From positions 216,035 through 280,034 of the forward strand of contig NQMI01000052.1 of NCBI GenBank assembly GCA_002270565.1: a DNA stretch of 64,000 nucleotides, written 5' to 3'. Under the pieces are notes generated by a model. That model was not told the origin of the DNA. It worked only from the letters and a program-made list of their open reading frames with translations, and made no database searches. Of this stretch, positions 33,848-45,529 are shown in pieces; position 1 is the first letter of the stretch; each line of letters begins with the position of its first letter. The position numbers were made by a program, and so were the translations under genes. The stretch comes from Stenocarpella maydis (lineage: Eukaryota > Ascomycota > Sordariomycetes > Diaporthales > Diaporthaceae).

Positions 33848-36280
33848 GCGCGGGAGTGTTGGTATCTTTGGTTCAATCTTGGTTATCCTTGTGGATAAGA
33901 GAGCGATTGTTGATGGGCGCTGAGAAGCCGCATAGGGTCATCGCGGCGCCGTCGGCATGTTGAGTGCCTCCGGCTTGGGGACTGAGTGTGACACGGGCTG
34001 GAATGCTGTCGGGCTGCCTTGGTTCCTGCCATCTCTGCTGTCGCCTCATCCGCTGTTAGCCATGGGCGTTGGCGGTAATACCGAGTTCGTAGTTGTTGTT
34101 GATGCGGTGGATCGTAGTTGAGTGTAGAAGTAAATGCGATATGTGTGGCGGTCCCTCCTATTTCAAAACACACCGGGCTCGTAATTCTGCCCAGCTATAA
34201 GAGGCAATTCTGCTCTGGGTCGTCAAGGCCGTAGTATGAATCACGGCTCTCGTCTCGGGACTCATTTTCGTGGTGCGAGGCGCGAAGACAGTGAGGGTCC
34301 GAACCATGGAGGGCTCTTGGGGTCTATTTATCCTGATACAGGGAGGCTCGCAGGGCGGTCTCTTCCACTCTGATGCTCTGGTCAGAATGGCCAGATACAA
34401 AATGGCAGCCTTGAAAATACGCATCTTGCTGAACTCTAGAGTCTTGGTGACACGCGGTTGGTGTTGTGTTTGTGAAATTGCGGACAAATGATACTCTCCG
34501 GCATCGAAATGAAGATGTTTTGTGTTCAGATACTTATGACAAAACTCTAAAGGTCTATTTTTGTGCAGCGCTAGTTGTATAGAAGATATATGATGGTCAG
34601 CCACCACGGGACCTTGACATCCATTTGCGACGGCGCTTGCTAGAGGAAAGACCAAACCGCGGGCCAGCGCTATTCCGTGGTAGTCCAGACCATCTAACTT
34701 TGGTTAACGAATACTCAAAAAGGATGGGAATCTATGGAATATCCAACTCTAGCGTGATCGTAGTAGTAAATAAGATGGGCTCGAAGCCGACACTCAGTCG
34801 TGAGGCAACCAGCCTTTCCCTGCGTGCTTATGCGGACCTATCCCCAGCGCGCAGCCCTATTGGCAGGAACGTGATATTCCGAAAAGCCGTCTAATTGTAT
34901 TCCCATCTGAGACTTGCCGGGCAAAAAAAGCATCTGATGCGGTGACACCCGGGTTGAGAAATTACACAACGTCTGTGGGCAATGTGTGTGGGGGGAGAGG
35001 GGCTTTCTGAAGCACGTGCAGGTAACACGAGAAAGATAGAGTCAAGTAGATCTTTTTTTTATGCCAGCGCACAAAAGTGCTTGTTCCCGTTCCCGGCCGC
35101 CCTTCTCTCTGCTTTTTGGGAACAGAAGACCATCTTGGCAAGGTAGATCGTCCGTTTAAATGATGATATACGTCCCCGATGCACTCAGCATCGCAAATAT
35201 TGCGAGGCGAGACCTATATCTCGGCCGAGAGGGATTAAGACGCAGAGGGGTGCGGCATGGATGGCCAAGCGGTGGATTGATATAAGGCAAAGGGGTAAAG
35301 AATGTCGAGTTCCCGCATGTCCAAAAAGTCGCCGTGGAGACAAGTAGCGCTGTAAGCGATTAGCCGGATTGCGTTGTCCTGGACAGAAACTGGTCAGCAT
35401 GACCACGGCATGTCCAAGCTGATCCGCTGGCGTGGTTTAGTCGTGGCTGATAATATCTGTGTTATTAGCTGCTTGATGTGCTGGCACCATGAGCGCAGAG
35501 AGGGACAGCTATAGGTACCTAGGTATGGTACCTAGGTGGGTAGGAAAGTACCAAGCTCTCGCAAAAGAAATCAAGAAGACAAAAGAAAGAGCCTTGGGAC
35601 GAAAAGACCAAACCCCAAAAAAGAAAAGTCCAGGGGCGAAGCTTTCGGCGGGTATCAGCCTGTGGACCCGCCCAAACGCGGGGCAATCAGCCCTGGGGAC
35701 CCCGGACAGGAGGGGGGTTGACAGCGGAAGGACCGGCACTAATACCAGAGCAGCTGGGTAAGTAGTGAGTGTGGAGGAGCAGGGCAGCCGCCCCGATGTT
35801 AACCGTGTATGCTGTATGTCAACGGCAAGTAGGTATACTTGGTAGAGCCAACAGTCCAGAGCAAGAGCAGCAGACTGCCGAGGGACGAGGACCATCTCTT
35901 CGTCCAGTCCGTATCTGTCATCTACGGAGCATATAAAGCTAGCTGCTGGCTGTCTCGGGACCGCCCCCCAGATGGCACAAGATGAGGATGGGCGAGGAGC
36001 GGATTATGGTAGAATCTACATGCCAATGCAAGATACATCAGCATAGTCCGGGTGTCCCTTGTTTGAACAATTTGTAAGCGTATACCCGCATTTCTACCCG
36101 TGTGCATTTCTGCATCTCCAAAGCCTTCTCCTCGCCGTCAACCTCGCCTCGTGGGAGGTGCATGATGCTATGCTTGCCGAGTCCGGGAAGAAGGGCAAGC
36201 TGAGACGAGACATGACGGGAGCGTGTCCGTAGTCGTGGGCCTCGGCAAGACAGGCGCAACAATGGCAAGCTCAACAGTCA

Positions 36281-36358
36281 GTATGTGTGTATTATGTGTG
36301 TGTGTATGTGTGTGTGTGTTGCAAGTATGTAAGTGTGTATATATGTATGTCTGCCTGT
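36281..36358. repeat. TG-rich microsatellite
   Basis: Imperfect TGTG/TATG tract. Confidence 0.85.
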
Positions 36359-36669
36359 CTCCGCCCAGTTACTACTACTTCCCTTACATATGTGGTCGGT
36401 AGACAAAAGCGTGCCCTGTCAGATAGGCAAGCTTGGCGTGGGCTGGGCTGGGCCGGGCTGAGCTGGGGTCAAGCAACCGACCGTCTTTTCTGTCAGTCTG
36501 TCCCGCTCACACAAGAATGCAACGTCATGGGATACAATGCAACGCAGCAGGCCAATCAATCAGTCACTCACTCACGTCCTGCCCGTCTTTGGTCACTTAA
36601 TCAGTCAATCAATGCCCAGGTGACAGGGCGAATTGGTTACCCTCAGGTTCTCTAGCCACGAGTCTCTCC

Positions 36670-36708
36670 AAAAAAAAAAAGAAGAAGAAGAAGAAGAAGA
36701 AGAAGAAG
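36670..36708. repeat. A11 run plus GAA repeat
   Basis: An A run followed by about nine GAA units. Confidence 0.95.
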
Positions 36709-38385
36709 CAAGAGAGGTAAAATATACCCAGGTATGTGTGTATATACATATACCTAGGTATATGAAAGGTCCCTAGGCCCTCAATATAAGAAGACACGCT
36801 GCTCCACCCCGCCCGTGGCGCCTTCCCTATAGCGGACTAGCCTCTTTTGATCCGTGGCTTCCCAATGGCTTGCGTGGTGCCCTGTCTCCCCAGCCCCCTG
36901 GCCTCCAGCGAATAGGACCTCCAGCTTCCCGGAGCAGTCGAGGCGAGGTTAACCTGGTCTGTGGCGTGTCGTGTGTGTGTGTCTCTATTCCGATCCGCTG
37001 CTGTACCTACCCACGCTACTTCTTTTTACCTTGCTGTGCTGTCTGGGCAGTTCTGCTGTAGGTCGTACGCACATTAGTGTGGTACACAAACCAGGCAAAG
37101 GCTCGTCCTTCCTACCAGGTATGCAGTAGAGCAGCAGGGCAGCAGCGGCAGGGCGGCAGCAGAGCAGCAGCCACCTTCTGTTTGGTTTTGTTTTCCCCAT
37201 CCTCCCCCCACATCACCACCCTCATCACCATCACCACCACACCACCACCACCACCGCCGCCGCGCCGCCGCCGCCATTCGGGTCGACGAGAAACCTCTAG
37301 AGATTGCCTCTATTCTCGCTTCTCCCCTTCTCCCATTTACCGTCCCACTCCATTCCGGTTTGTCACTCCGCACCTTCTTTCGCCCCTCTCCGGCTCTCTT
37401 CTCTCCCTCTCTCTTGTTCACCGTGCAGTCCAGCCCGAGACGCTTCATAGGGCTCTTTGGTCGGAGTGTTGACCGTTCCCGGTTTCCCCTTGTCTTCTCC
37501 CTCGTCTCCCCTCTCCGCCATCCACCCCCGGCGACGACAGCTGGCCGCACCACGCCAGACCGAGGGCAACCCGGTCCGCCCGACCCACGCAAGTCGAGCC
37601 CCCATCACTACTCGACTGCGACTCCTCTCCACGCCGCCGTCTTCACTCACTCCGATCCCACACAAGACTGCCCACAGCGCAATCGCACGAGCACCTACTC
37701 GCACCCCTCCTCTCCCTCGGGGCCCTCACCCACGCCTACCCGCCCGCCGAAAAGCTTACATCGTCTCGGATTTCATAGAAGCTGTCACTGCACAGCATCA
37801 AGTACACGCATAATACATAGTCTTGGGCGTTGCCGTGCGCGACGACGCTCCCCTCTTGGCAGCACTTCGGTTGTGTCACCTAGGCGACTTCTGCGAAGCT
37901 CCTCGTATCAACACAACCACCTTGGAGGGTCGACAGCGCACAGTGTTTAGGGCGCCGCCATCCTGCCGGCTTTAGGGAAAGAAAAAAAGAGTAGGTAGGC
38001 AGCTTGCTTTCTCGTACTATCCAAGCTTGGGTACTCGCACACCTTGGCGCAGCAGGGCATTACCTTGCGCTTGTCGCATTGGCTGCTCGTTGAGCGGCTG
38101 GCTGGATGCCCGGCCGAAGCCTTGGATTCCGGCCCCGTTTGGCTCAACAAACACCCGTCTTGGTCTGCGTCGCATACTGATTCCCCCATTAGCACCCCCA
38201 AGACCTCCATCCCAAGGCCTAAGCACGGTCGCACAGTACCTAGCCCACCGCACCAGGCCGCTACCCACTCACAGCTCGCCGTTCCCTTGCACTCCTGCTC
38301 GTTATTGCTCCATCAAGTCTAGCCCACAAGTCGTTGAGACAGGGTTCAACTTGTCACCGGCGCGCAGAGCAGTCCGGGGACTGTG

Positions 38386-41300
38386 ATGGATCAGAAGGGA
38401 GCAACGACAACTGCATCCAAACCAGCTGCCGCCAGCCCCTCGACTACACAGGACGGTGTCTCCGAATTCAAGGGCGCTGCAATTGTCACAACGCGCCCAT
38501 TGTACAGCAGCAAACTCGGCAATACAAAATCAAAAGCTCCCGAAAGTAATTCCAGTCCGACCACGAGGTGAGACACGAGACTTGTCCGATACCCCCCTTC
38601 CACATCACCCAAGAATCTTTTTGGTTCCCTCGCCCCCTGTCACATCGCCCGGTTTTTTTCGCTTTCAAACAACAAAGAATCCCAAGCCGCATGCTCCCCC
38701 GTCTCCTCGCAGCCTCTGCCCTTAGTCGTCGCCGTCGGATGCTCATGCTGGGCTCGATGTCTCTGGCGACCGCGGATGCCCCAATACATTGATCGCCCCA
38801 TTGTCGGTCCTACATCGCTTGGCGCCCCAAACTGACCAGCTCTCCAGACAGGCCCCCACGCCGCAGCAGAAGGCGTGGACGACTGCCAACCCCAAGATCA
38901 CAGGCCGTTCAAATAGTCCTCAGCTGAAGAGCAACATCAATTCGGTCGCCACCAGGCCAGTAGTGGTCGACTTCTTTAATCGCGTGAGAGAGGTAAGCCG
39001 TCGCCCCCTCCATCACTCCGAGTCGGCGTTCCCCTTGGGCCTTGGCTTCTGTGCCTCGCTTGGACCCACTCGGATCCACCGACCCCCAGCTGTGTTGTCA
39101 CACCTGGCTTCAATTTCACCGCGGCTTCAGACAACACCAGACACCGATGCTCCCTTTTGCTCCTGACCTCCCGAGCACGCCCACGGGCAACCCGCACACT
39201 GCAGTCTGTGGCTCTCTACCGAGACACCCTACTCACCATTTCTGTCGACAGGGCAATCGAGTCCGGCTCACCCTTGATAACGGTGCCGAGTTCGAGGGCA
39301 TTTATGCCAACAACCCGACGAACCAGTCCAGCTGCCATTTGAAGATGGTTCAGCAGAAGAAGGCCGGCTCTGCTGACGCGATGAACGGCTCGACTAAGAG
39401 ACAGCAAAACAACATGTCCTTTGCCAGGGGCAACATCGCGGACGCTCGTGTCTTGGGTGGAAACCAGAACAATCGCAATGGTAAACAAAGACGCCCACAC
39501 ACCCCTATTTGTCTGTGCTACATTTGCTGATCCCCCCCCAAGGCAACAGGGTAGGCTTCCAAACAGACAGCAGCATCTCTGGCGATCGCTTTAGCGGGCA
39601 GCGCGAGCTCAAGAGGTGGGTCCCTGATGGCCCTGGCGACGTAGATGGCAGTCTGGAGAAGGCTACAGACAACAAGCCCTGGGACCAATTCGCGGCCAAC
39701 GAGGAGAAGTTCGGCCTTAAGACTGATTACGACGAGAACATCTACACGACCTCTATTGATCGTAGCCACCCGAGCTACAAGGTGAGGATGGCCAAGGCCG
39801 ACCAGATGGCTCGGGAGATTGAGCGCAGCAACCCAGCCTCATCTCACGTCGCCGAGGAGCGTGTGATGGACTGCACCGGACCGGCTGATGGCGGCTTGGA
39901 CGAAGAGGAGAAGTACGGCCACCTTCCCCCCCCCCAACCCCATTCGTACCTTCTGGCCCCTGTTGACAATCCTACAGGTACAGTGGTGTCAAGCGACCGG
40001 ACTTCCCACCTCTTGGCAGCCAGAACCCCAACAAGTACACGCCCCCGGCGCGTCGCGCGCCAGCTGCTCAGACAAACGTGAAGGGAGCGCCGGTCGACCC
40101 TGCAATCATCTCGTCCCAATTAAGAAGTGGCCCGGGCAAGCAGCCCACGCCAAAGCCCGAGGAATCCAAGGCTGCTCTCCCAAACTCGTCCAAGACCCCT
40201 GCTACGCAGACAAGCGAGCCTAAGGCCACTGAAGCGAAGATCGAGGCGAAGACTGAGGCGAAGACCCAGGCCAGCAAGGACGAGAATAAGACAAACGACA
40301 CAGAGAAGGGCCAGCCTGACACAAAGCCTGCCGAAAAGCCCGCCTCAACCTTGCGACCCGCTGGGGCTGCTAAGGAGAACACCAAGCCAACGTCCACGAC
40401 AATAGAGCAGACCGTCCTCACCTCTTTCAAGAACTTCGCGAGCAAGGAGCGACAGGTCGCAGAGAAGGCTCGCAGCACCAAGGCGAAGGCGGACAAGGAG
40501 GTCAAGCTGATTGAGCTCAAGAAGTTCGCCGATAGTTTCAAGCTGGGGACACCTGTTCCTAACGATCTGATTGGCATCATTGCCAAGGATCCAAAGAAAC
40601 AACAAGAGATCCAGGCCAAGGCGCTCAAGAATGCGGAGGAGTCCCGCAAGGCCAAGGAGGAAGCCAAAAAGGACCCTGTGGTTACGAAAGACAAGGAGGT
40701 CACGGCCGCCAAACCGGGCCAGTCCAAGTCGGCTGCGGAGCAAGCTGCCTCGACTACGGCTGGTACATCGGCGGCTCCTGCGGCCGGTGGCGCAGGTGGT
40801 GGTGCTTCCCGCCCCGGTGTTGGACCGCAACACGCGAACTCTGCCACGGGGGGGCCGAACCGCCACCCCGGCAACCGCCAATCTTATGCCCCGGGATCGT
40901 ACCAACAGCAGTTCCGCGGCGACCGCTCGTCTGGTCAGAATGTGCCCCGTCAGCACCAACAGCCTGGTCACTTGTCGCAGCGCCTTCGCAGCGCGGAGCA
41001 GCAGAGGATGTCACAGCCGCCTCCTCACATGCAGCCAGACATGCGCATGCCCCCGACCGGCCCTGCGAACAGCATGAATCCCTCGTTCCCTCCCCGTCAC
41101 GCCGGCTTGCCCCCGAACCACATGGGCCCTGGTCCGAGGTTGAACCCCAACACCCAGGAGTTCAGGCCGAATGCGCAGCCTTTCTACCCCACAGGCCCCA
41201 GTGCGGCCTCAAGTCCGCGCTCGATGTTGAATAACGTCGAGGGCCAGGGTAGCTCCACGCCAGTCACTGGCCCGCTTATCAAACGCAGGTTCAAGACGAT

Positions 41301-42486
41301 CGACATCAAGAAATGCTTCGCCCTGAGCCACGTGATGTCCTTCAAGCCGCCCCAGACAGGCAACCGCGCCTGGGAGGAGAACGGAGGGTTGCGGCCCCCG
41401 TTCGACACCATGCCGACATGGAACAACCTGTCCGAGGGAGACGACAAGCAGGAAAAGATGAGCTACAAGCAGTTATTCGAGCGCCCGCCGCCGTACGCTA
41501 GCGCCATGCCCACGCCGAACCCTGCCCCAGTGGCACCGCAGATGCCGCACCAGCACCAGCTCCCATTCCACCTCCAGCAGGGAGCTCACGCCGTGGGCCC
41601 TCGCCAGTCACCGCACATGCCGCCGTTGCAGATGCACGCCGGCCAGCCAGGGCATGCGCCTCACATGCCGTTCAACAATGGAGAGGATGCCACTAGGATG
41701 ATGCCCTCGAGCTCGGCACAGTCGTATGCATCGCCTCGTCCGGGCCAGGTCCCAATGGCGTACCCCAACACCATGAACTCCCCGGCCCATATGCCCTACT
41801 CCCAACCTGTCATGCCTGGATTTATGGGGCCCGGTGCTCCGCAGATGACACCTCAGATGCGCAACTTTCAGAACCCACAGTATATGCCGCAGCAACACGC
41901 ACAGATGGGAGGGCCGATGATGATGGGACCTCAATACATGACTGCACCTTCTCCCCTGATGCAAGGCGCCCCTCAGATGCCGATGTACGGCCCCGGGGCT
42001 CACCCGCAGTTCATGCCCCCCGGACCGGTGCCTCCTCCGACGATGCCAGGATCTAATGGATACCCAAGCCCTGGACGACCAGCTGCGCCGATGATGGCCC
42101 CTCAGGGATCCCAGCAAGGCCAACACATGTACGGCATGAGCCCCGGCACGATGCCCCAATACCAGCAGCCCGTCTTCGCGCCGCAACAGCCCGGCCAAAG
42201 TAAGTTTAACAACAACAACAATAATAGCAGCAGGCGATACAGCTCATCGGGCCGTCAATACTAACGACGTCTCGAAGTGGGCAACGCGAGAGTACATAGC
42301 AACCCTGGACCGCAGCAAATCGGCAGCAGTCCTCAGCAAGTTCATCACTATGGGCCTCAGCAGCACCGAAGCAATGGTTATGGTGGTAAAAATTTTACCG
42401 GCGCCCATCAGGGACCACCAGTCAACCACAGTGGCCCTGCTGTCGCCCAGGCCCGGACGCCTGAGACCCAGGAGGGATCCAAATGA
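38386..42486 (+). CDS. PBP1: PAB1-binding protein 1 / ataxin-2 homologue
   Basis: RNA-binding regulator that contacts poly(A)-binding protein and stress granules. Proposed exons are 38386-38567, 38848-38992, 39252-39480, 39543-39912, 39978-42199 and 42278-42486 (1118 aa); all junctions are GT...AG and keep frame. The Lsm (ataxin-2 SM) domain spans about residues 100-190 (VVVDFFNRVRE joined to GNRVRLTLDNGAEFEGIY). The LsmAD domain is near 240-295 (FGLKTDYDENIY...YKVRMAKADQM), then DFPPLG. A Lys/Glu/Ala-rich region follows, and at about 697-713 a PAM2-like motif, LNPNTQEFRPNAQPFYP. The C-terminus is Pro/Met/Gln-rich and disordered. The last intron has GTAAGT and TACTAAC. Pyrimidine-rich leader upstream. 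Family firm; first-exon start is the first ATG in frame. Confidence 0.92.
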
Positions 42487-44482
42487 TGACGCTTTGCTAA
42501 ATTTTCCCTGCTCGGTGCCGCCTTGGCCATTGCGAAGGTCAACAATAACACGGCGTCACTCTACTAAATCGATACCGGACTATGGCATGCTCCAGTGGTG
42601 TGGGTTCTCAATTATCTACCAGGTGATCATCGTGTCCATCTTCCACATGCTCACTCATGCGTTCATCCGTGCATCCACGGGCTTGATGCAACGTCGTGGG
42701 CCATCAAACTCAGTGGTATGAGGCATTTCAGGCAGAGTCAAAGGCCAACATCAAGCCCAACTTTCCCCTCCATGCTCGATGACCAGGTGCCACCACGAAG
42801 GATCGGACATGTCTTTCACGCCGCCTATTCAGCTCTTGTCTATGCCGGACTGTGGCACATTGCGCGGGTGAGATCGTTTTCACAGGGAGGAAGATAATTG
42901 AGAAGCACACCGCCGTCTGAGCGCCATTCAGGCGGGAGGGAGGGGTTTCTGGAGAAGTGGTGGCTTTTGGTCAGCCACGGGCAGAATATGGAGGCATCAT
43001 AGGATACTTTTAGTCGAGTATCGATTTTGCTGTGTGGATTTGAAGACGATTGGGCAAACTTGGTCGCCACCGAGAGACAATGCAACTCGCCGATCAGATG
43101 AAGGGGTCAGCCGCGGGCCGGGGCAAGACAGGACAGGTCGTGCTGGGCTGTAAAGGGGTCCAAACCTGGTTGTTTGCGCCGCTTGTTGTGGTGTATGTCA
43201 CCAAGCGGTTCTGAGGCATAGCGGTAGCGGTGGTAGCTGAATTGATTGTTATATGGTGTCTTCGCTCTGCTTCTTGATCTTCCGGTCTGCGGGTGACCTG
43301 AGTGAGATTGCACTCACACGATGTCAAACAGGTGTCTCTACCTGGATAATCACAGAGTGGTCAGCAGCGTAAAGGAGATTACGCCTGAGTCGGAGTCCTG
43401 CTGCTCTGTGCTTGCAAGGTGGGAGGCTCAGGCGCCGACACCAACATCCCCGCCCATGAGCCTCGTTTCTTCAGAAGCAATTCCTTCTTCGCCACCGTTC
43501 ACCTGCATCGAAGGTTAGTCTAATAAGCGGGGAGAAGTCATTCTCGAGCCCTATTCGTAGCGGTCGTGCCCAAGTAGTGGGGNTCTGTAGTGTGAGCGGC
43601 ATCATGACTGCCCATTCAACCTAGCGAATGGTTGCCTGGATCCGCTTGGCGACGGCTTCATGGGTCCATTGGGCGTCTTCAACGAGGGTCCGGGCCCTCA
43701 GCCTCTCATCCCTCGTGAGTTCTCTTGCTCGGGGCTTCTTTTGGTGCGTTTGGGCAGTCTGGCGGAGCAGTCTGAGGGTCAAAGGGCTTGCAGTTAAGGA
43801 GCGTTCGAAGAGCCGAACGCAGCGTGGCGTGCGTGGCATGCAGAGCAACCGAGAGAGATCCATGCTTAGTCAGCCAATTCTGAAGGCTTCTAGCAACAAC
43901 AACGAGGTCTGAATGCCTTCAGAGGACCCATCATTGTCGTGGGTCATATACTGGAGGTACCTTTGGGTGGAATCTGCTAGAAAAAGTGACAAAGTTAGTA
44001 TGTGGAAGTATAATTGGGGGCGATGTAACGGTACGTGGGCAAACAACGTTTGTTACCCCTGTGGAGGTGTACTCTAGGCAGGTACAACGTGCCGGGCTTT
44101 CCGCAAGCAAGGGGGAAAAAAAAAATGAAAAGTTTGTTGTTGCGCTTCATAATGAATCTTTGCTCCCACAAGTTTCGTTGATAACTTCTCAGTGCGTTCT
44201 CGATCCATGATGTGACACCAACAATTGCTGCGGTCAATATGAATAATGACAAACGTTCGGTATGTCTGCAGCACCCACAGGTCCTGTCACGAATCAGGGG
44301 CTCGCTGGGCCCACTATTTCTTACGCTCCTTAGGTATATAAACGAGCACTTCTCGCTCAGTAGCAGTAGTGCTAGAAGAACTAGTCAAGTTGCTCTATTC
44401 GATACGCTACGCTCGAAATGGTGACAGGTCCATATGGGGACATCGTCTAGCTATATTTACAGGAGGACAGTGAGGGTTCTGG
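42487..44482. other. Intergenic region with a transposon scrap
   Basis: Probable PBP1 3' UTR, then sequence with no recognised gene except the Tc1/mariner-like fragment at 43621-43863. A single N lies at 43583. Confidence 0.5.
43621..43863 (-). pseudogene. Tc1/mariner-type transposase N-terminal fragment
   Basis: The minus-strand frame ends with ARELTRDERLRARTLVEDA, then WTHEAVAKRIQATIR. This is the pattern of the helix-turn-helix at the start of fungal Tc1/mariner transposases (ELTRDQRLQxxTLxxxGxxxxxIAxxLxxTxxQV). The DDE catalytic part is missing and the frame stops right after the HTH. It is not AT-rich, so it may be old or may have escaped RIP by its small size. Confidence 0.5.
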
Positions 44483-45529
44483 TCACGATATTGACTGTGC
44501 CATCTCTGACACGATACCGGAGACTCCTGCGGAGTTGAGCTCCTCCATAGTCTCCTCCCAGAGTCGATTGCTCAACTCAAGACCATCTGCCGTGTAGAAT
44601 ATCGGAGGGAACGGCTTAATGGTCCAATCGCTCACAAAAGACCCATGGCTCTCCCGACCCTGCACCACCACACCATCGACGTAGGTATTGGCGCCCCATT
44701 CCAGGCTCCGCCCCACGAGCTGCATCAAGATCCGGAAGGTAAGCGGCACCGGCGTGTCCTTTGCCAAATCGGTACTGGACGTCAAGCCCGGATTCACCGT
44801 GTTCACAATCACCTCGTCCGGGTTGACATTTTCGGCCAGCCTCGCAATGAACCCCGTGAGGAGGAGCTTTGACTTGGAATACTGGTTCATGGCATCGAAC
44901 TTTTGAGGGGTCGCGAGCCGTGGCAGAACCGGCCCGCCTGCGGGATCGAGGCTCGTCATGTACTGCGTGTCGGAACCGATGACGCTGAGCCTTGCCGGCT
45001 TCCCTGGTGCTCGCTTTCCCCGCAGGACGGGTAGTAATAAGACGGATAGCAGTGCCGTCGACAGATAGTTGATCTGGAAAGTCGTCTCATATCCCGTTTG
45101 CTCGTTCTTGATGAAGCTTTGCGTGCTCACGCCTGCATTCAGGATCGCTATGTCCAGCCGCCCCAGCTCTTCTCCCGCGCACCGGTTGACGAATGTTTGG
45201 ATCGAGGCGTAGGAGCTCATGTCAAGCAGCCAGACCTCGATCTTGGCGGAAGGGTGCTCCTTGCGCAGCGTTGCGGCCGCTGCGTCGCCCTTGGCCTGGG
45301 ACCGCACGGCGAGGACGAGGCGCGAGAGCCCAAGGCCTAGAAGCTGGCGTCCTGTCTCGAAGCCGAGGCCTATATTCGCCCCGGTGATGATTGCTGTTTG
45401 ACCGGATAGGTCTGCTGTGATGGGTTTGGGGCGGTACAAGAACTGCCGGTGGAGGAAGCCCCAAAAAAAGCTGCATTCCCAGCGAGCGTCTTTCTCTAGG
45501 TGTGCTGACATGGCGGTGACTTGTGTCAA
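44483..45529 (-). CDS. Short-chain dehydrogenase/reductase (SDR)
   Basis: Single exon, 348 aa (ATG at 45529; another at 45511). NAD(P)-dependent oxidoreductase of the classical fungal retinol dehydrogenase-like group; substrate unknown. The TGANIGLG cofactor motif lies at residues 49-56, LDMSS at 102-106, NAG at 131-133, catalytic S186 region (LSVIGSDT), and Y217-x3-K221 (YSKSK) as the catalytic pair. VNPGLTSST follows near 256. Residues 1-40 (ECSFFWGFLHRQFLYRPKP) precede the Rossmann fold, as in homologues of this group. Neighbours do not suggest a pathway. Confidence 0.9.
   Translation of the reverse strand: MTQVTAMSAHLEKDARWECSFFWGFLHRQFLYRPKPITADLSGQTAIITGANIGLGFETGRQLLGLGLSRLVLAVRSQAKGDAAAATLRKEHPSAKIEVWLLDMSSYASIQTFVNRCAGEELGRLDIAILNAGVSTQSFIKNEQTGYETTFQINYLSTALLSVLLLPVLRGKRAPGKPARLSVIGSDTQYMTSLDPAGGPVLPRLATPQKFDAMNQYSKSKLLLTGFIARLAENVNPDEVIVNTVNPGLTSSTDLAKDTPVPLTFRILMQLVGRSLEWGANTYVDGVVVQGRESHGSFVSDWTIKPFPPIFYTADGLELSNRLWEETMEELNSAGVSGIVSEMAQSIS

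Larger units (their letters stand above)
33848..38385. other. Intergenic region and long PBP1 leader
   Basis: No supported gene in about 4.5 kb. TACCTAGGTA-type palindromes occur at 35516-35538 and 36720-36765. Simple repeats lie at 36281-36358 and 36670-36708. From about 37080 the sequence becomes pyrimidine-rich with CAC/CGC triplet runs (37210-37275), suggesting a long 5' leader and promoter of PBP1 with many upstream ATGs. A minus-strand frame at 34158-34424 has a hydrophobic start but no other support. Confidence 0.5.

Noticed and set aside
34158..34424. Possible small secreted protein on the minus strand (starts MRIFKAAILYLAIL)
   Set aside because: A hydrophobic start alone in an unremarkable 88-codon frame; no cysteine pattern, cleavage context or homology visible.
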